From assembly GCF_000220395.1 (NCBI RefSeq), contig NW_004087600.1, positions 1-27,349 of the forward strand: 27,349 nt of DNA, given 5' to 3'. The position numbers were made by a program, and so were the translations under genes. Of this stretch, positions 11,390 to 21,542 are shown one piece after another. A model generated the notes under the pieces. The model was not told the origin of the DNA. It did not search any database and saw only the letters and a list, made by a program, of their open reading frames with translations. This DNA is from Ichthyophthirius multifiliis (lineage: Eukaryota > Ciliophora > Oligohymenophorea > Hymenostomatida). Positions within the stretch are counted from its first letter, which is position 1. Each line of letters begins with the position of its first letter.

Positions 11390-11452
11390 TTATATATATG
11401 TATAAATACATTTAATTATTTTTTTTAAATAAAAAATATTTATAAAATAAAA
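11216..11452. other. Short spacer with TA-rich block
   Basis: 237 bp between two plus-strand genes, containing imperfect (TA)n/TTTATA repeats at about 11340-11400. No GT precedes the upstream TGA within reach, so the next reading frame is treated as a separate gene rather than a further exon. Confidence 0.5.
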
Positions 11453-11554
11453 ATGCTTATTAAAAACGAAAAAATTCTAGATAATATAAAATATAGTCCA
11501 TAATAAAGCAATAAATAAGAATACAATAATAATAATAATAATAATAATAATAAT

Positions 11555-11593
<39 letters not shown>

Positions 11594-12183
11594 TTTCACA
11601 CATTTTAACATATAAGTAACACAATATCACCTTATAATAAATCTCCCTAATCACGAAACAGTTTAATAATGATTTAAAATAACTATTAGTAAGAATTTTT
11701 ACCAGAAAATAATAATGATTTTAATAATTCCTTAATCAACAATTCTAATGTTATAAATGTATTAGAAAATCAATAAAACTAATTTTCTTTATATTCTAAT
11801 AATTAATTTTCTATGGGACAGTTAGTAAGAGATGAGCTGAGTCTAATTTATAATTAAGTACTTGATAAAACAATTATAGAAAATCCTTAAAATATAATAA
11901 ATATATAAAATAATATTGATTTATCTAAAGATAATCTATAGGATTTTTAACAAAAATAAATTCAAAAATAATATGAAAATTAAGAAAATAAAGAACAAAT
12001 TAAAAAACATCCAAAAATTCAAATGAATTCAACTACAATAATTTAACTGGTTATTAAAAAAACTTAAAATCAATGGATTTTTTAAAAAATACTGGAAAAT
12101 AATTTCAATAAATTAATCTTAAAAGAGTTAATGATAAATTTGATGTTAGATAATTATTAAATATAATTGATGGTAATTATTGA
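11453..12183 (+). CDS. Asn/Gln-rich protein of unknown function
   Basis: Family not recognised. ATG at 11453 starts MLIKNEKILDNIKYSPQQ, followed by an asparagine run coded by a long (AAT)n repeat interrupted once by Tyr, then polar Asn/Gln-rich sequence (SPYNKSPQSRNS, FSMGQLVRDELSLIYNQ). The C-terminal 45 residues are more ordered and charged: LKSMDFLKNTGKQF, LKRVNDKFDVRQLLNIIDGNY, TGA at 12181-12183. The frame must move by -1 between about 11990 and 12055, most simply in A6 12002-12007 or A5 12013-12017; no GT...AG pair of suitable length fits there. The alternative is that the upstream frame simply runs on, since TAA and TAG are not stops, but its product then loses any protein-like character. 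Ends 53 bp from the convergent membrane-protein gene. Confidence 0.65.
11525..11593 (+). repeat. (AAT)n trinucleotide repeat, coding poly-Asn
   Basis: About 23 AAT units with one TAT interruption. In the gene frame it gives a homopolymeric Asn tract typical of A/T-rich protist proteomes. The opposite strand is an open poly-Tyr frame and is a shadow. Confidence 0.93.
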
Positions 12184-12236
12184 TAATATATAAAAATTAT
12201 TAACAAATTCATATTTATATATATATATATATATAT

Positions 12237-12890
12237 TCAATTATTAAATTCTAAATTTTTTATTTTATAATTTACAAAATTATATAAAAAATATAAAAAT
12301 ATACATATAATTAACATTACAACTGAATAAATTTGAAAATCTAATATAATCTAACACACACAACCCCATATAATTGCCATAAATCCTGCTTTTGCTGAAA
12401 ATCTTCCTATTTTTTCAAACATAACGACACTATTTATATAATATAAATCATTAAAAATGCTCTTAAAAAATATTTCTTTATTAAAAATAATACAAAAATT
12501 CATTCCAAAAAAGCTAATTGAATAAAAGCAATTCATAAAAACAACAAAAATTAAATCGATTCCCAAAACCAGATAATTGTTTTCCCTATTATGGAAATTA
12601 AAGATCACTAAAATAACATATCCGAAATGTAAAACAGATAAAACCCATAAAAAGCAGACAACAAGTAATGTTTTTAAGAAGAAATTTTCATGTTTTTTTT
12701 ATTTATCAATACTATAGAATTATTTGATTTTTTGTTAAAAACTTAAAATTTATTGTTTTTTTTTAATTTTCATTTAAAAAATTATTTCTAGGAGAATCTA
12801 TTCTAGAAGTACATTTTTATTAATTATTTATATTTATTGTAAAGTGACTTTCATGCTTAATTTAATTACTTGGATTATTTTTTTAATCAT
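12237..12890 (-). CDS. Small multi-span membrane protein, unknown family
   Basis: Not assigned to a family. From the first in-frame ATG at 12890 the single-exon frame gives 217 residues to TGA at 12239-12237; in-frame Met codons at 12854 and 12773 are alternative starts. The N-terminal 85 residues are Lys/Gln-rich and presumably cytosolic (KIKKKQQILSFQQKIKQF). Four hydrophobic segments follow: around TLLVVCFLWVLSVLHF with its continuation, VLGIDLIFVVFMNCF, AGFMAIIWGCVCQII and SVVMLIICIFLYFLYNF. A conserved-looking polar loop, MFEKIGRFSAKAG, precedes the third. Local G+C is higher than in the flanks, which supports coding. Four spans with short loops recall tetraspanin-like or small transporter-accessory proteins, but no CCG or other diagnostic motif is present. 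No frame break. Confidence 0.65.
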
Positions 12891-13466
12891 CTTTCTATTA
12901 TTATATTAAACTTAAATGTTATATTTAAAGTTTATTTTTTTATTTCTTATAATATAAACATATTATTATTGATGATATTATTAAAAAGGTTATTACTAAA
13001 ATTTAAATTATGAATAGCTTTTAATAATCTAATTGTAAATTATTTATATTTATATAATAAGATTTTATGTTAGAATATATAAATAAGATTGAATATAAGA
13101 TAATTAAAATTATTTTATTATATTTATTACTATTATTAGTTTTTTATTATTATTATTATTATATGCTTTATTAATTCATTTTTTAATTTATTTTATATTT
13201 TTAATAATCAATCAATAAATATATTTTTAAAAATTTTATTTTTTTATATTAATTTTAAAAATTATTTTTATATATTTTTTTTTATTTTATTTTAAATATT
13301 AAAAAATTAAATGTTTAAATTTTTTATTTTTTTTTAATCAAATAAAAATAAACACGAATATATTTTATTTTATTTTTTCTAAAAAACAAAATAAAAAATT
13401 TCTCATTTTTATTAAAATTATTAAATTTTCTATTAGTTTATACTTTAAATATATCCATTTAAGCTT
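12891..13466. other. Intergenic A/T-rich spacer
   Basis: 576 bp between two minus-strand genes: upstream region of the membrane-protein gene and 3' flank of the coiled-coil gene. It has a short (TTA)n run near 13147-13162 and long T/A runs. No coding stretch seen. Confidence 0.5.
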
Positions 13467-14840
13467 TCATTTCTATTTTTTTTTTTAATTTTTGATTATT
13501 TTACTCCATTTATTATTATTTAGTGATTTATTATAATTAAGACGGTTAATTTAATGAATTAATAAGCAAATTTAAATTAATAAAATTATTTTAAGGCTCA
13601 TAAAAGCTCTATATATTTTATTTTTCAATAAAAAATGAGGAACCTAATATTCCTAATCATTTGTTTAATTCTTTTATTTGTTTGCAAATTCATTTAAATT
13701 CCTCGAAGCCTAATTTAATAGATTACTTTAGATTTGATTTTTTATTTATTTAGTTTATAAATTTTATATATTATCATGATTATTTTTTCTTTCCAAATCG
13801 AATATAACTTCTATAAAACTGAAGGGTTAATATGATTCTTATATATATTAAAATTTATTATCTAAAGAAATTTTTTCCATTTAAAAAAATAAAATAATAA
13901 ATATATTTATTTAAATATAAAATTTTATAATATTAGGTTTATATTTATAAAATTTATTATTATATTCATTTATTTTTTTTATTTATTTTATTAAAATTAT
14001 TGTTTATTTTTTATAATTTAACTATTATATCTTTATTTAATTTCATTATTTTAATATTTTTTACCAAAAAATAATAATTAAAATCATATAAAATACTTAC
14101 TTTTTCTTCTTAAATAACTTTATTTTATTTTTTTCAAAATATATTCTTCATCTTTTTTTAAACAAAGAAGCATGAAATAAAATTATCTTAAACTTTTTTT
14201 TAAACTAAAAAATATTCTCATTTAATTAATTTTTTACTTTTAATAAAACTTATAAAATTTAGCTTGAAATAATATATATTTATACATATAATAATATTAT
14301 TTTATTTATTATTAAAAATTTCCTTTTATACATTTTATAAAGTTAATTAATTTAAAAAATTTATATTATTTAGCCAAAAAACGTTCATATTTTTCTAATA
14401 CTGTTTGTTTTTTCACCAAAATTAAATTTTGTTGATTTTTTTCATTTATTATTTGGTATTAGTATATTATTTGATTATAGTAAAATCAATAAAGTCATTA
14501 TATTAAAAAATTTCTTTCATCAAAAAATTATTATTTCAGTAAATAAATCTTGTTTTTGGAATAATTATTCTGATCAATTTTAGCAGCTAATTTTTAGAGA
14601 TTTTTTAAAAAATTCTCTTATGTATATATAATAAATGATTACAAATTTCTTTAATATATATTTCCAAGTTATGTAATTATAATTTATTAATCTAAAATAA
14701 AAAAGTAATAAAATTTCTAGATATGTGAAAAATTTCAATCATTAATAAAAAAAATCTTTTAAATAAAATAATTGGCAATTATAAAAATATATATATAAAG
14801 ATAAAAATGTTTAATAATATAAATAATAAAAATATAAATA

Positions 14841-14876
<36 letters not shown>

Positions 14877-15649
14877 ATTTTTTATTATTTATCATATGTT
14901 TTATTTTTATCAATTTATTTTTTCTAGTAATTTATTGTATTTTTCTATTTATTATTTATATTTTATTTATTCATTTTCTTTTTTTATTATATTTTATATA
15001 TATATATTTATATTAAATATATATATTTTACTTTCTATTTTATTAATAAAGTTAAAATAATTAACTAATATTTTTTTTCCCATTTTTTTTCTCTAAATCT
15101 ATTTTAAATTTCCAAAAATTTTCTAAATCTACATTTTTATCTATAATTATTGTTTAATTGTTAAAAACATCTTCTAAAACTTCCAAACCTTTCTTTAATG
15201 TTTGATCTATTTACCTTAATTTTTCAACTTTCCCCAAGAAATTAGAAAAGCTTTCCAATTAATCAATTTAGTTGCTTTTAGCTTACAAAAAAAAAACAAA
15301 ATCATCCAAGATAATATTATAATTGTTAATAATAATTTACTATTACAAATATCTTTCATAACGTTTAAATAATCATCCAAATAAACATCATATTTCCTCG
15401 AAAAATTTTAAATATTATAAAAATATAGAAGAAATTGCTAAATTTACATAATATCTTCTTTTTTTAGAGGAGTTAAATTTCTTTCTAAAATTTTAGCAAT
15501 TTCTTTTAAATAATAAATATTAAATTTAGGTTATTTAACATTTAATCTTTCTAAGTTTTCAATATATTTTTATATACAAAAAATTTATTTATGATTCTAA
15601 TTTCTTCTATTCAGTATATTATACACTAAGCAAAAAAAAAAATATATAA

Positions 15650-15694
<45 letters not shown>

Positions 15695-16105
15695 ATATTT
15701 ACTTTTTAATTTAATTAAATATCCATAAGAATAAAAATTTCTCAAAACATTTTTTCTTTAACCAGGATTTAAAAAATATAAGCCAAAACTGGTAAAAATT
15801 ATTATAAAAAAAATACTTCCAAATCCAAAAACAAAAATTTAAGATCTTTCTTTTTTCTTATTTATGTTTTATATTTCTACTAATTTTTCTTATAAATCAA
15901 ATGTTTATGAAAATTCTGAATATTTTTCTTTTTTAAAGAAATTTTATCTTGTTTCTTCTAATTTTTCTATTATTTTTCTTTCTTGGTCTTCTTCTGGAAT
16001 ATCTATAGTCTTTTAAATTTTTTAAGAAAACTATTTTTTTACAATGTTTATTTTTAGCTATTAATATAATGGTTTTATTTTATTTATTTATGATATTAAA
16101 ATCAT
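13467..16105 (-). CDS. Coiled-coil protein with one membrane span, unknown family
   Basis: Not recognised. Exons: 16105-15703, 15625-15066, 14691-14101 and 13810-13467; introns 15702-15626, 15065-14692 and 14100-13811 join in matching phases (1, 1, 1). Residues 1-95 are helical and charged (IDIPEEDQERKIIEKLEE). A hydrophobic span reads FVFGFGSIFFIIIFTSFGLYF. The rest is long helix: YIENLERLNVKQPKF, LESFSNFLGKVEKLRQIDQ, QENFLKNLQKLAAKIDQ, KKQTVLEKYERFLAKQ, VIFDLERKNNHDNIQ and LLNQASRNLNEFANKQ. The helix density resembles tethering or BAR-type coiled coils, but nothing diagnostic was found. The frame moves -1 near 15364-15366 (or a 23-nt GT...AG intron, 15362-15340). The third exon has two in-frame TGAs bridged by a +1/-1 pair at A6 14505-14510 and T7 14436-14442. 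Exon 3 beyond about 14380 is the least certain part. Confidence 0.6.
14843..14873. repeat. (TA)n tract inside an intron
   Basis: About 31 bp of TA repeat in the 374-nt intron (15065-14692) of the coiled-coil gene. The plus-strand open frame across it is a shadow. Confidence 0.9.
15655..15690. repeat. (TA)n tract inside an intron
   Basis: About 36 bp of TA repeat filling half of the 77-nt intron (15702-15626) of the coiled-coil gene. Confidence 0.93.
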
Positions 16106-16297
16106 ATTTTTTTGTTTATAATTTTTTTTTAAAATATTAAGATTTTTTTGTTTATATTTATTTAATTAAAATTTATTTTTTATATTATAAAATAAAAAAC
16201 ATAAAATAACTCAATAAAAAATAAAAAAAAATTATTAATAATTTCTTATTTTTTTTTAAAAAATTAAAAATCTAGAGATAATATATATATATATATT

Positions 16298-16332
<35 letters not shown>

Positions 16333-16346
16333 ATATTGATAAATAA
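16106..16346. promoter_or_regulatory. Divergent promoter region, coiled-coil gene / scramblase
   Basis: 241 bp between two divergently read start codons (16105 minus, 16347 plus). Both promoters must lie here or overlap it. The sequence is A/T-only apart from a CTAGAG near 16272, with imperfect (TA)n blocks from 16281 to 16336. No specific motif can be named. Confidence 0.5.
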
Positions 16347-17155
16347 ATGAGTAAAACACTCCAATTAGATGAAATATCTTTATAGCGTAAATAAAGTTAT
16401 GACTGCCTCTTTGCCCTTCCATAGCTACGTCATCGTTGTTTAAGTTTAGACTTAACAAATCTCCTAGATGGTGTCCAAGCGATATTTATAAAGCAAGAAT
16501 TTGAAGCATTTGAAGCTTTAACCGGTTTCGAGACCGAAAATGCTTATACAATATATTTAGCGGACCCTATAAGGCAGAAGCCTTTATAAAAAATAGTAAT
16601 AGGTCGTGAGAAATCTAATATATCAATGAGATAAAATATATCTGAAAGCATGAGATCATTTCAGATGGATTTTAGTGATGTATAAACAAAAGGAAGCTAA
16701 TACATATAGATAAGCCTTTCAAATTCACATTATTTAATTACAATAGACCAGAGATGTATATATACGACTATCAAAACCGTAATGCATTAATAGGAAAAAT
16801 AAGAATTCCTTTCAGATTTGACGACCATTAATTTTCTATATATGATAGTGAAGAAAAACTAATATATAATGTAATCGGTGATTGTTGTTAGATTGGATTT
16901 TGGTGTAAATCATGTCCTTTTGAAAGATGTTAAAATTCCAGAATGTTTATAAAAGACTAGAATAATGTCATTGTAGGTAATTTAAATAAAAAAAGTGCAG
17001 GTTTTTTTAAAAGTCTTATTAGTGATTGTGATAATTATTTTGTTAAATTTCCTAATATATGTCCGCCTCAACATAAATATTTATTAATTGCATGTGCTAT
17101 ATTTATTGATTATTGGATTTTTGAAGGGAAACACGACTCAACTACAATTCATTGA
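16347..17155 (+). CDS. Phospholipid scramblase family protein
   Basis: Ca2+-responsive scramblase-family protein of the plasma or organelle membrane (family knowledge). ATG at 16347 gives MSKTLQLDEISLQ, then the family core: LLDGVQAIFIKQEFEAFEAL and TGFETENAYTIY (compare TGFETNNKYEI in PLSCR), KPFKFTLFNYNRPEMYIYD (compare RPF...), the Cys motif GDCCQIGFWCKSCPFERC, the Ca2+-loop region SDCDNYFVKFP (compare DADNFGIQFP) and the C-terminal membrane helix YLLIACAIFIDYWIFEG. TGA at 17153-17155; about 270 residues, normal for the family. The only irregularity is a -1 frame change between residues 111 and 117: either one A is missing from A4 16688-16691, or a 17-nt GT...AG segment (16680-16696) is spliced. 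The long Cys/Pro-rich N-terminus of animal PLSCR1 is absent. Noticeably richer in G+C than its flanks. Confidence 0.94.
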
Positions 17156-17577
17156 TAAATAATTATTTTATTTTTTGTAAATTATATAAATAATTTTTTT
17201 TTAATGAGGAGTTTTTAAAATAATGAGCAATCTATATATATAACTTTTTAACATAATTTATTATTTTCAAAAAATTTATTTAATTATATATATAAATAAA
17301 ATTAAAATATATAAAAAAAAATCAAATTTTCTCATTATTTTTGAAAATTAAGTATATAATAAAAATTTAAAAATAATATATTTAATATAATTATATATAT
17401 ATATATATATTTATAATATACATTTATATATTTTTTCATATATATATCTTTTAATATACTTATTTTTTTATTTATATATTTTTTTTAAATATATATTTAT
17501 ATTAAATATTTTTTTAAAAATATTTATTTTATTTTTAAGTTAAATCTTATAATATAGATATATATATAAAAAACATT
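17156..17577. other. Convergent 3' spacer
   Basis: 422 bp between the ends of the scramblase and EF-hand genes. A/T sequence with a TA run near 17393-17410. No gene seen; it should hold both 3' ends. Confidence 0.55.
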
Positions 17578-19015
17578 TCATATTTTTTATAAAAAATTTA
17601 AGAACTACTCCTAATTATTAATTTCCATATTTATAATATCAAAGCAGTTTATAAATTCATTCCAATTAATTTTCCCATCGCCTTAATCTCCTTCAATTTT
17701 CATCATAATTTTTTACTCAACACTCTAAACCATTTAATTATACTCTCCAAAATCTTTTTCTCCTTTCAACTAATACATTTCTGTATATTTTTTTAAATGA
17801 GCTCTAATTAATTCATGAATTTCTTTTTTTAAAGGTATCCGTTTCCATCTTTATCATATTAATTAAACATTCTTTTCAAATCAGTCCTCAAAACCATCTT
17901 TTATTTATTGTTTTAATTTCCACAAAGATATTCTAACCATTCTATTTTACTAACAAATTCACTTTTATCCTTATCTATTTATTACATTTCATCTAAAAGT
18001 CTATCTTCACTAATTTCTTCTCCTTCATAAGCATAAAAAAGGAATCTTATTTCAATATAAATAAACTAAAACAAAGAAATATCTATATATATAAATACTT
18101 TAATTCAGTAATTTAAAGTTTATTATCTCCATTAATATCTGTCGCTTCAAAAGCCGCCCAAGCTTTCATTACATCTTTGTAGCTTTCAAAGCAAACTATA
18201 CCTTCTTAAATATTAGGAAACTAACTTTTACTAGTATTCAAGAGTACATTAATAAGGTATTAAATTGAGACTTCATCATATAAAAGTACTTCTTTTTTTA
18301 AAAAGCCTTCAAGGATATCTGCTTAGACTTTATTTTCCTTCGTAATATTTTCAAAAAGCTAAAAATAAAATACTAAATTAATCCTTAGTCTTCTTTCTGC
18401 GTTTTCTAGAGTCTATACATATGCATAACTTAGCATAAAATCCTATAATTCGAAGTTATATCTGATCCATATACTATACTCCGAAAAACTTATTGCTTTA
18501 CTATTATCTTTGTCTATATTTCCAAATATTTATTTTGAAAAAGTCTCAATTTAATCCAAAGTAGGAATTTCTAATTTCGCGATTTTACACATCCCCCTTA
18601 TACAAGCTTAATTACTTAAAACGAGTTCCTTTATTTCGATTTATCCGCTCTGATCGAAATCGAATAGTTAAAAAATAAAATTTAGTCTTTAATCAAAACT
18701 ATCGTTTGACAAAATAGCTATAATAGATAAAATTTCATATAAATCAACTTTCCCGTTTACATTATTTTCGTTTTCTAATAAAATAAAAAATTAATCTAAA
18801 TAATCTCCTAATAATATTGAAAAAGTATCCGAAAATTCTTCTATATTAAATGTAGAATTCGAAGGGTAATAATCTTTTATTAATTCTATAGATTCAATTA
18901 AATCGTTCATATTTTTAGTCTTTAAATATTGGATTATTTCTTAGTTTTATTAAGGCAGATTTACTTAGTTTATTCCTCGTTTTAAATTTAAATTCAAAAT
19001 TAAAAAATTACCCAT
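17578..19015 (-). CDS. Multi-EF-hand calcium-binding protein
   Basis: Ca2+-binding regulator of a large ciliate EF-hand family; partner unknown. About 460 residues. Canonical-looking loops: DFDQSGQIEIKE (about 119-130), DKDNSKAISFSE (168-179), DINGDNKLQITE (293-304), DKDKSEFVSKIE (330-341) and DKDGNGYL (from 370). A sixth, around GDQGDGKINWNEF (425-437), and a degenerate one near ENENNVNGKVDLYE (81-94) also show. Start at 19015 gives MGNFLI: Gly2 and Asn3 recall an N-myristoylation site, but residue 6 is not Ser/Thr. One intron, 18098-18046 (53 nt, phase 2), restores ITELKFLFYAYEGE, the usual helix after this EF-hand. A -1 frame change is needed at T7 17824-17830, where no GT...AG can help. 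TGA 17580-17578. Only 94 bp separate it from the next minus-strand gene upstream. Confidence 0.9.
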
Positions 19016-19109
19016 TTTTTTATATTAATAAAATAAAAATTATAAAAAAATTCAAAAAAATAAACAAATAAATAAATATAATAAATATATATATATTCAT
19101 GTAATTTTA

Positions 19110-19424
19110 TCAAAGTCTGTTTTTCACATTATATGCTATAGTATCTACAATTATTTATTTTAACAGTTGTCTTTTTTCCTAATTAATTTTTTCTTTCTTC
19201 AGGTTTTTTTTTTCAATAAAAAATTCAGGATAATCTAGTTTATTTTTAAAAAATCTATAAAAATTATTTGTTAAAATAAGTATTTACTAATATGAATAAT
19301 CTTCTTTCCTTAATCATATAAAGACTTATCAGAAGGAATATTACATCCAAATTTTCCTTTAGTTATAATACTATTTTTTTCAATTACTTCTGGAAGCTAT
19401 TTAAATTAAAATATTTATATATAT

Positions 19425-19471
<47 letters not shown>

Positions 19472-19857
19472 ATATATATACTTTGAATCCTTCCTGTTCA
19501 ATTTTTTTTCTTTTTAATTATTCTTAAATATCTTTTGTAGTTTTTAAAGTAAAATCCTAAGTTGTTTTACTGAAATTAAGCTTAATTTCTTTTTCGAATG
19601 TTTTAGTTTAAAGAATATCTATTTTCGAGTAGATATTATCAATATTTAACATCTAGTATTTTCGATTTAATTAAATCTATTCATTTATTCTTATATATCA
19701 ATAGGAGTAGAGCTAAATCCAAATGTTTTTTCATTAAAACTTTAAACTTTTTATGTATATCTTTTTTAATTAATTAGTAAATTTGCATTCATTAAATTAT
19801 CATCTATAAAAAAATATAAGTATAAAATAAAAAATAAATAAATATTATATATATATT

Positions 19858-19888
<31 letters not shown>

Positions 19889-20592
19889 AAGTAATTACCT
19901 TGTATACTATAATAATTTTCCTTTTACGATTATTTTTCTTTTTATTATTATTTTTATAAAGTTTTATTTAATACATATAATGAAGGCGTTTTTAATGTTC
20001 TATTATTAATAATTTTTGTCCCATTTAATTCATTATTAACTACAACCTTTTCTTATTTATAGGACCTCTATTTTAAAACAGGTATTTCTTTCTTTTCTAA
20101 ACATTTTTAATAATCGTTTCTTGTTCCTGTAATATAAGTAACTCCTAAATTAAATTTTTTTAGACCTTTATAGTCATATAATGTTTTATTTTTCTCATTA
20201 TTAAACTTAATTTTTTTTTCGCATTTTTTAATAAAAGCTTTCTTTTTTAATCTAAATTTAACTATTTTTATTAATTAAAATACGGTTAAGTTCGAGGACA
20301 TGGAAATTAAGTATATCCTTCAAATTTATCATTTTATGGAGTATAATAAGATTTACGAAAATCAAATTTTAATGAAGAAATATCATATGGCATTAAACAA
20401 GGATCCTATATTTATATTATTATATAATTTATAAATTTTTATATATACTCCATTGGCTTTAATTTTTCTTTCTGTATAATTAGCTTTTCCTGTTAATTAT
20501 AAGCTGAACTTTTTTATGTATTCGCCGGTTTTATTTACTCGTTTTTTTTTGCCGGTTTCATTATTTAATAAATAATAATTATCTGTTTCCAT
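19110..20592 (-). CDS. Basic Lys/Asn/Gln-rich protein, unknown family
   Basis: Not recognised. ATG at 20592 gives METDNYYLLNNETGKKKRV. Introns 20448-20406 (43 nt), 19898-19804 (95 nt) and 19481-19397 (85 nt) have GT...AG ends and agreeing phases. The protein, about 395 residues, is soluble and basic with short aromatic/proline motifs (SYYTPQNDKFEGYTQFPCPR, LYDYKGLKKFNLGVTYITGT, KTPSLYVLNKTL, GCNIPSDKSLYDQGKK) and a helical C-terminus (KKNLKKEKINQEKRQLLKQ). TGA 19112-19110. This pattern of scattered Tyr/Pro motifs is seen in microtubule-associated axonemal proteins, but that is only an impression. Frame changes of -1 are needed at T9 20211-20219, T3 19645-19647 (alternatively a 32-nt GT...AG intron) and T3 19283-19285. 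It ends 94 bp upstream of the EF-hand gene. Confidence 0.7.
19413..19468. repeat. (TA)n tract inside an intron
   Basis: About 55 bp of TA repeat with one TAAATA interruption, filling most of the intron 19481-19397 of the unknown basic-protein gene. Confidence 0.93.
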
Positions 20593-21503
20593 ATCATACC
20601 TATATTATATTATATTTCTTTAATTTTTTTTTATATAAAAAAAAATTGAAACCATAAACTTTCTGATTAAGGATTATTCATATTTTTAAAAATTTCTTTA
20701 CTTATTTGCTTTTGTTGTATGGTTTTATTTATTTAAATAATAATATAAATATTATACAAAAATATATATTTTTTATATGACACTAATATTTAAATATTTA
20801 ATATTTTAGAAAATAATAAAAATAAACAAATATATAAAGTTTTATTTATTTATTTAAAAAAATAAAAAAAATACTAATAAATTGAATAATAATTTAGAAA
20901 AAAATAATTATTTATAAATTAAAAGATTAATTGTAATTTTATTTTGTTTCAATTGATTTAACAAGTAAAAAAAATTGATATTTTATATATGAATTAATTT
21001 AAAATTTATTATTATTTAATATGTTATAAGATTTTAATTTTTTTTAAAACAAAAACACATAAAATTAAAAACGAAAATAAAAGGTAGTTTAATTTCTTTT
21101 CGAAAAATAATAAATAATAAAAATTATAACCTAATTTTAACATAATCTAAATTACTGATCTTTATTTATTTAAATAAAAAATTAATAAAAATATTAAAAG
21201 AAATTTATATAAAATTATTTATTTTTATTATTAGCTAGTTTATTAAAATTAAATTTACAACGAAAAAAATAACTTTATAAAATTATTTATAAATTTAATA
21301 AATGGTAATGTATAAATATTTTTATTTATTTTTTTGTAAACTATAAAGGGCAATTAAGCGAAAAAATAAAACATTAATAATTGAGAAATTACAAAAAATC
21401 AATAACTAATAAATATATTTAAAAAATTAAATATATTTTTTTACAAATATAAAGTAATTATATATATTTATAAAAAAATAAAAATATATTTATATTTCTT
21501 AAA

Positions 21504-21506
<3 letters not shown>

Positions 21507-21537
<31 letters not shown>
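21507..21537. repeat. (TA)n dinucleotide tract
   Basis: About 31 bp of TA repeat in the gene-poor tract. Confidence 0.92.

Positions 21538-21542
<5 letters not shown>

Noticed and set aside
11460-11654. Minus-strand poly-Tyr protein
   Set aside because: Antisense of the (AAT)n poly-Asn repeat in the plus-strand gene.
13635-13835. Plus-strand frame MRNLIFLIICLILLFVCKF... resembling a signal peptide or small membrane protein
   Set aside because: It is antisense to the last exon of the minus-strand coiled-coil gene, whose frame there is charged and helical and joins in phase. Antisense of Lys/Asn-rich A/T coding sequence is always Phe/Leu/Ile-rich.
1593-20592. Interpretation of the frame-broken genes as pseudogenes
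   Set aside because: Breaks are nearly all -1 and mostly at homopolymers, and flanking protein sequence, splice sites and the single TGA ends are intact; decay would give mixed indels and scattered TGAs.
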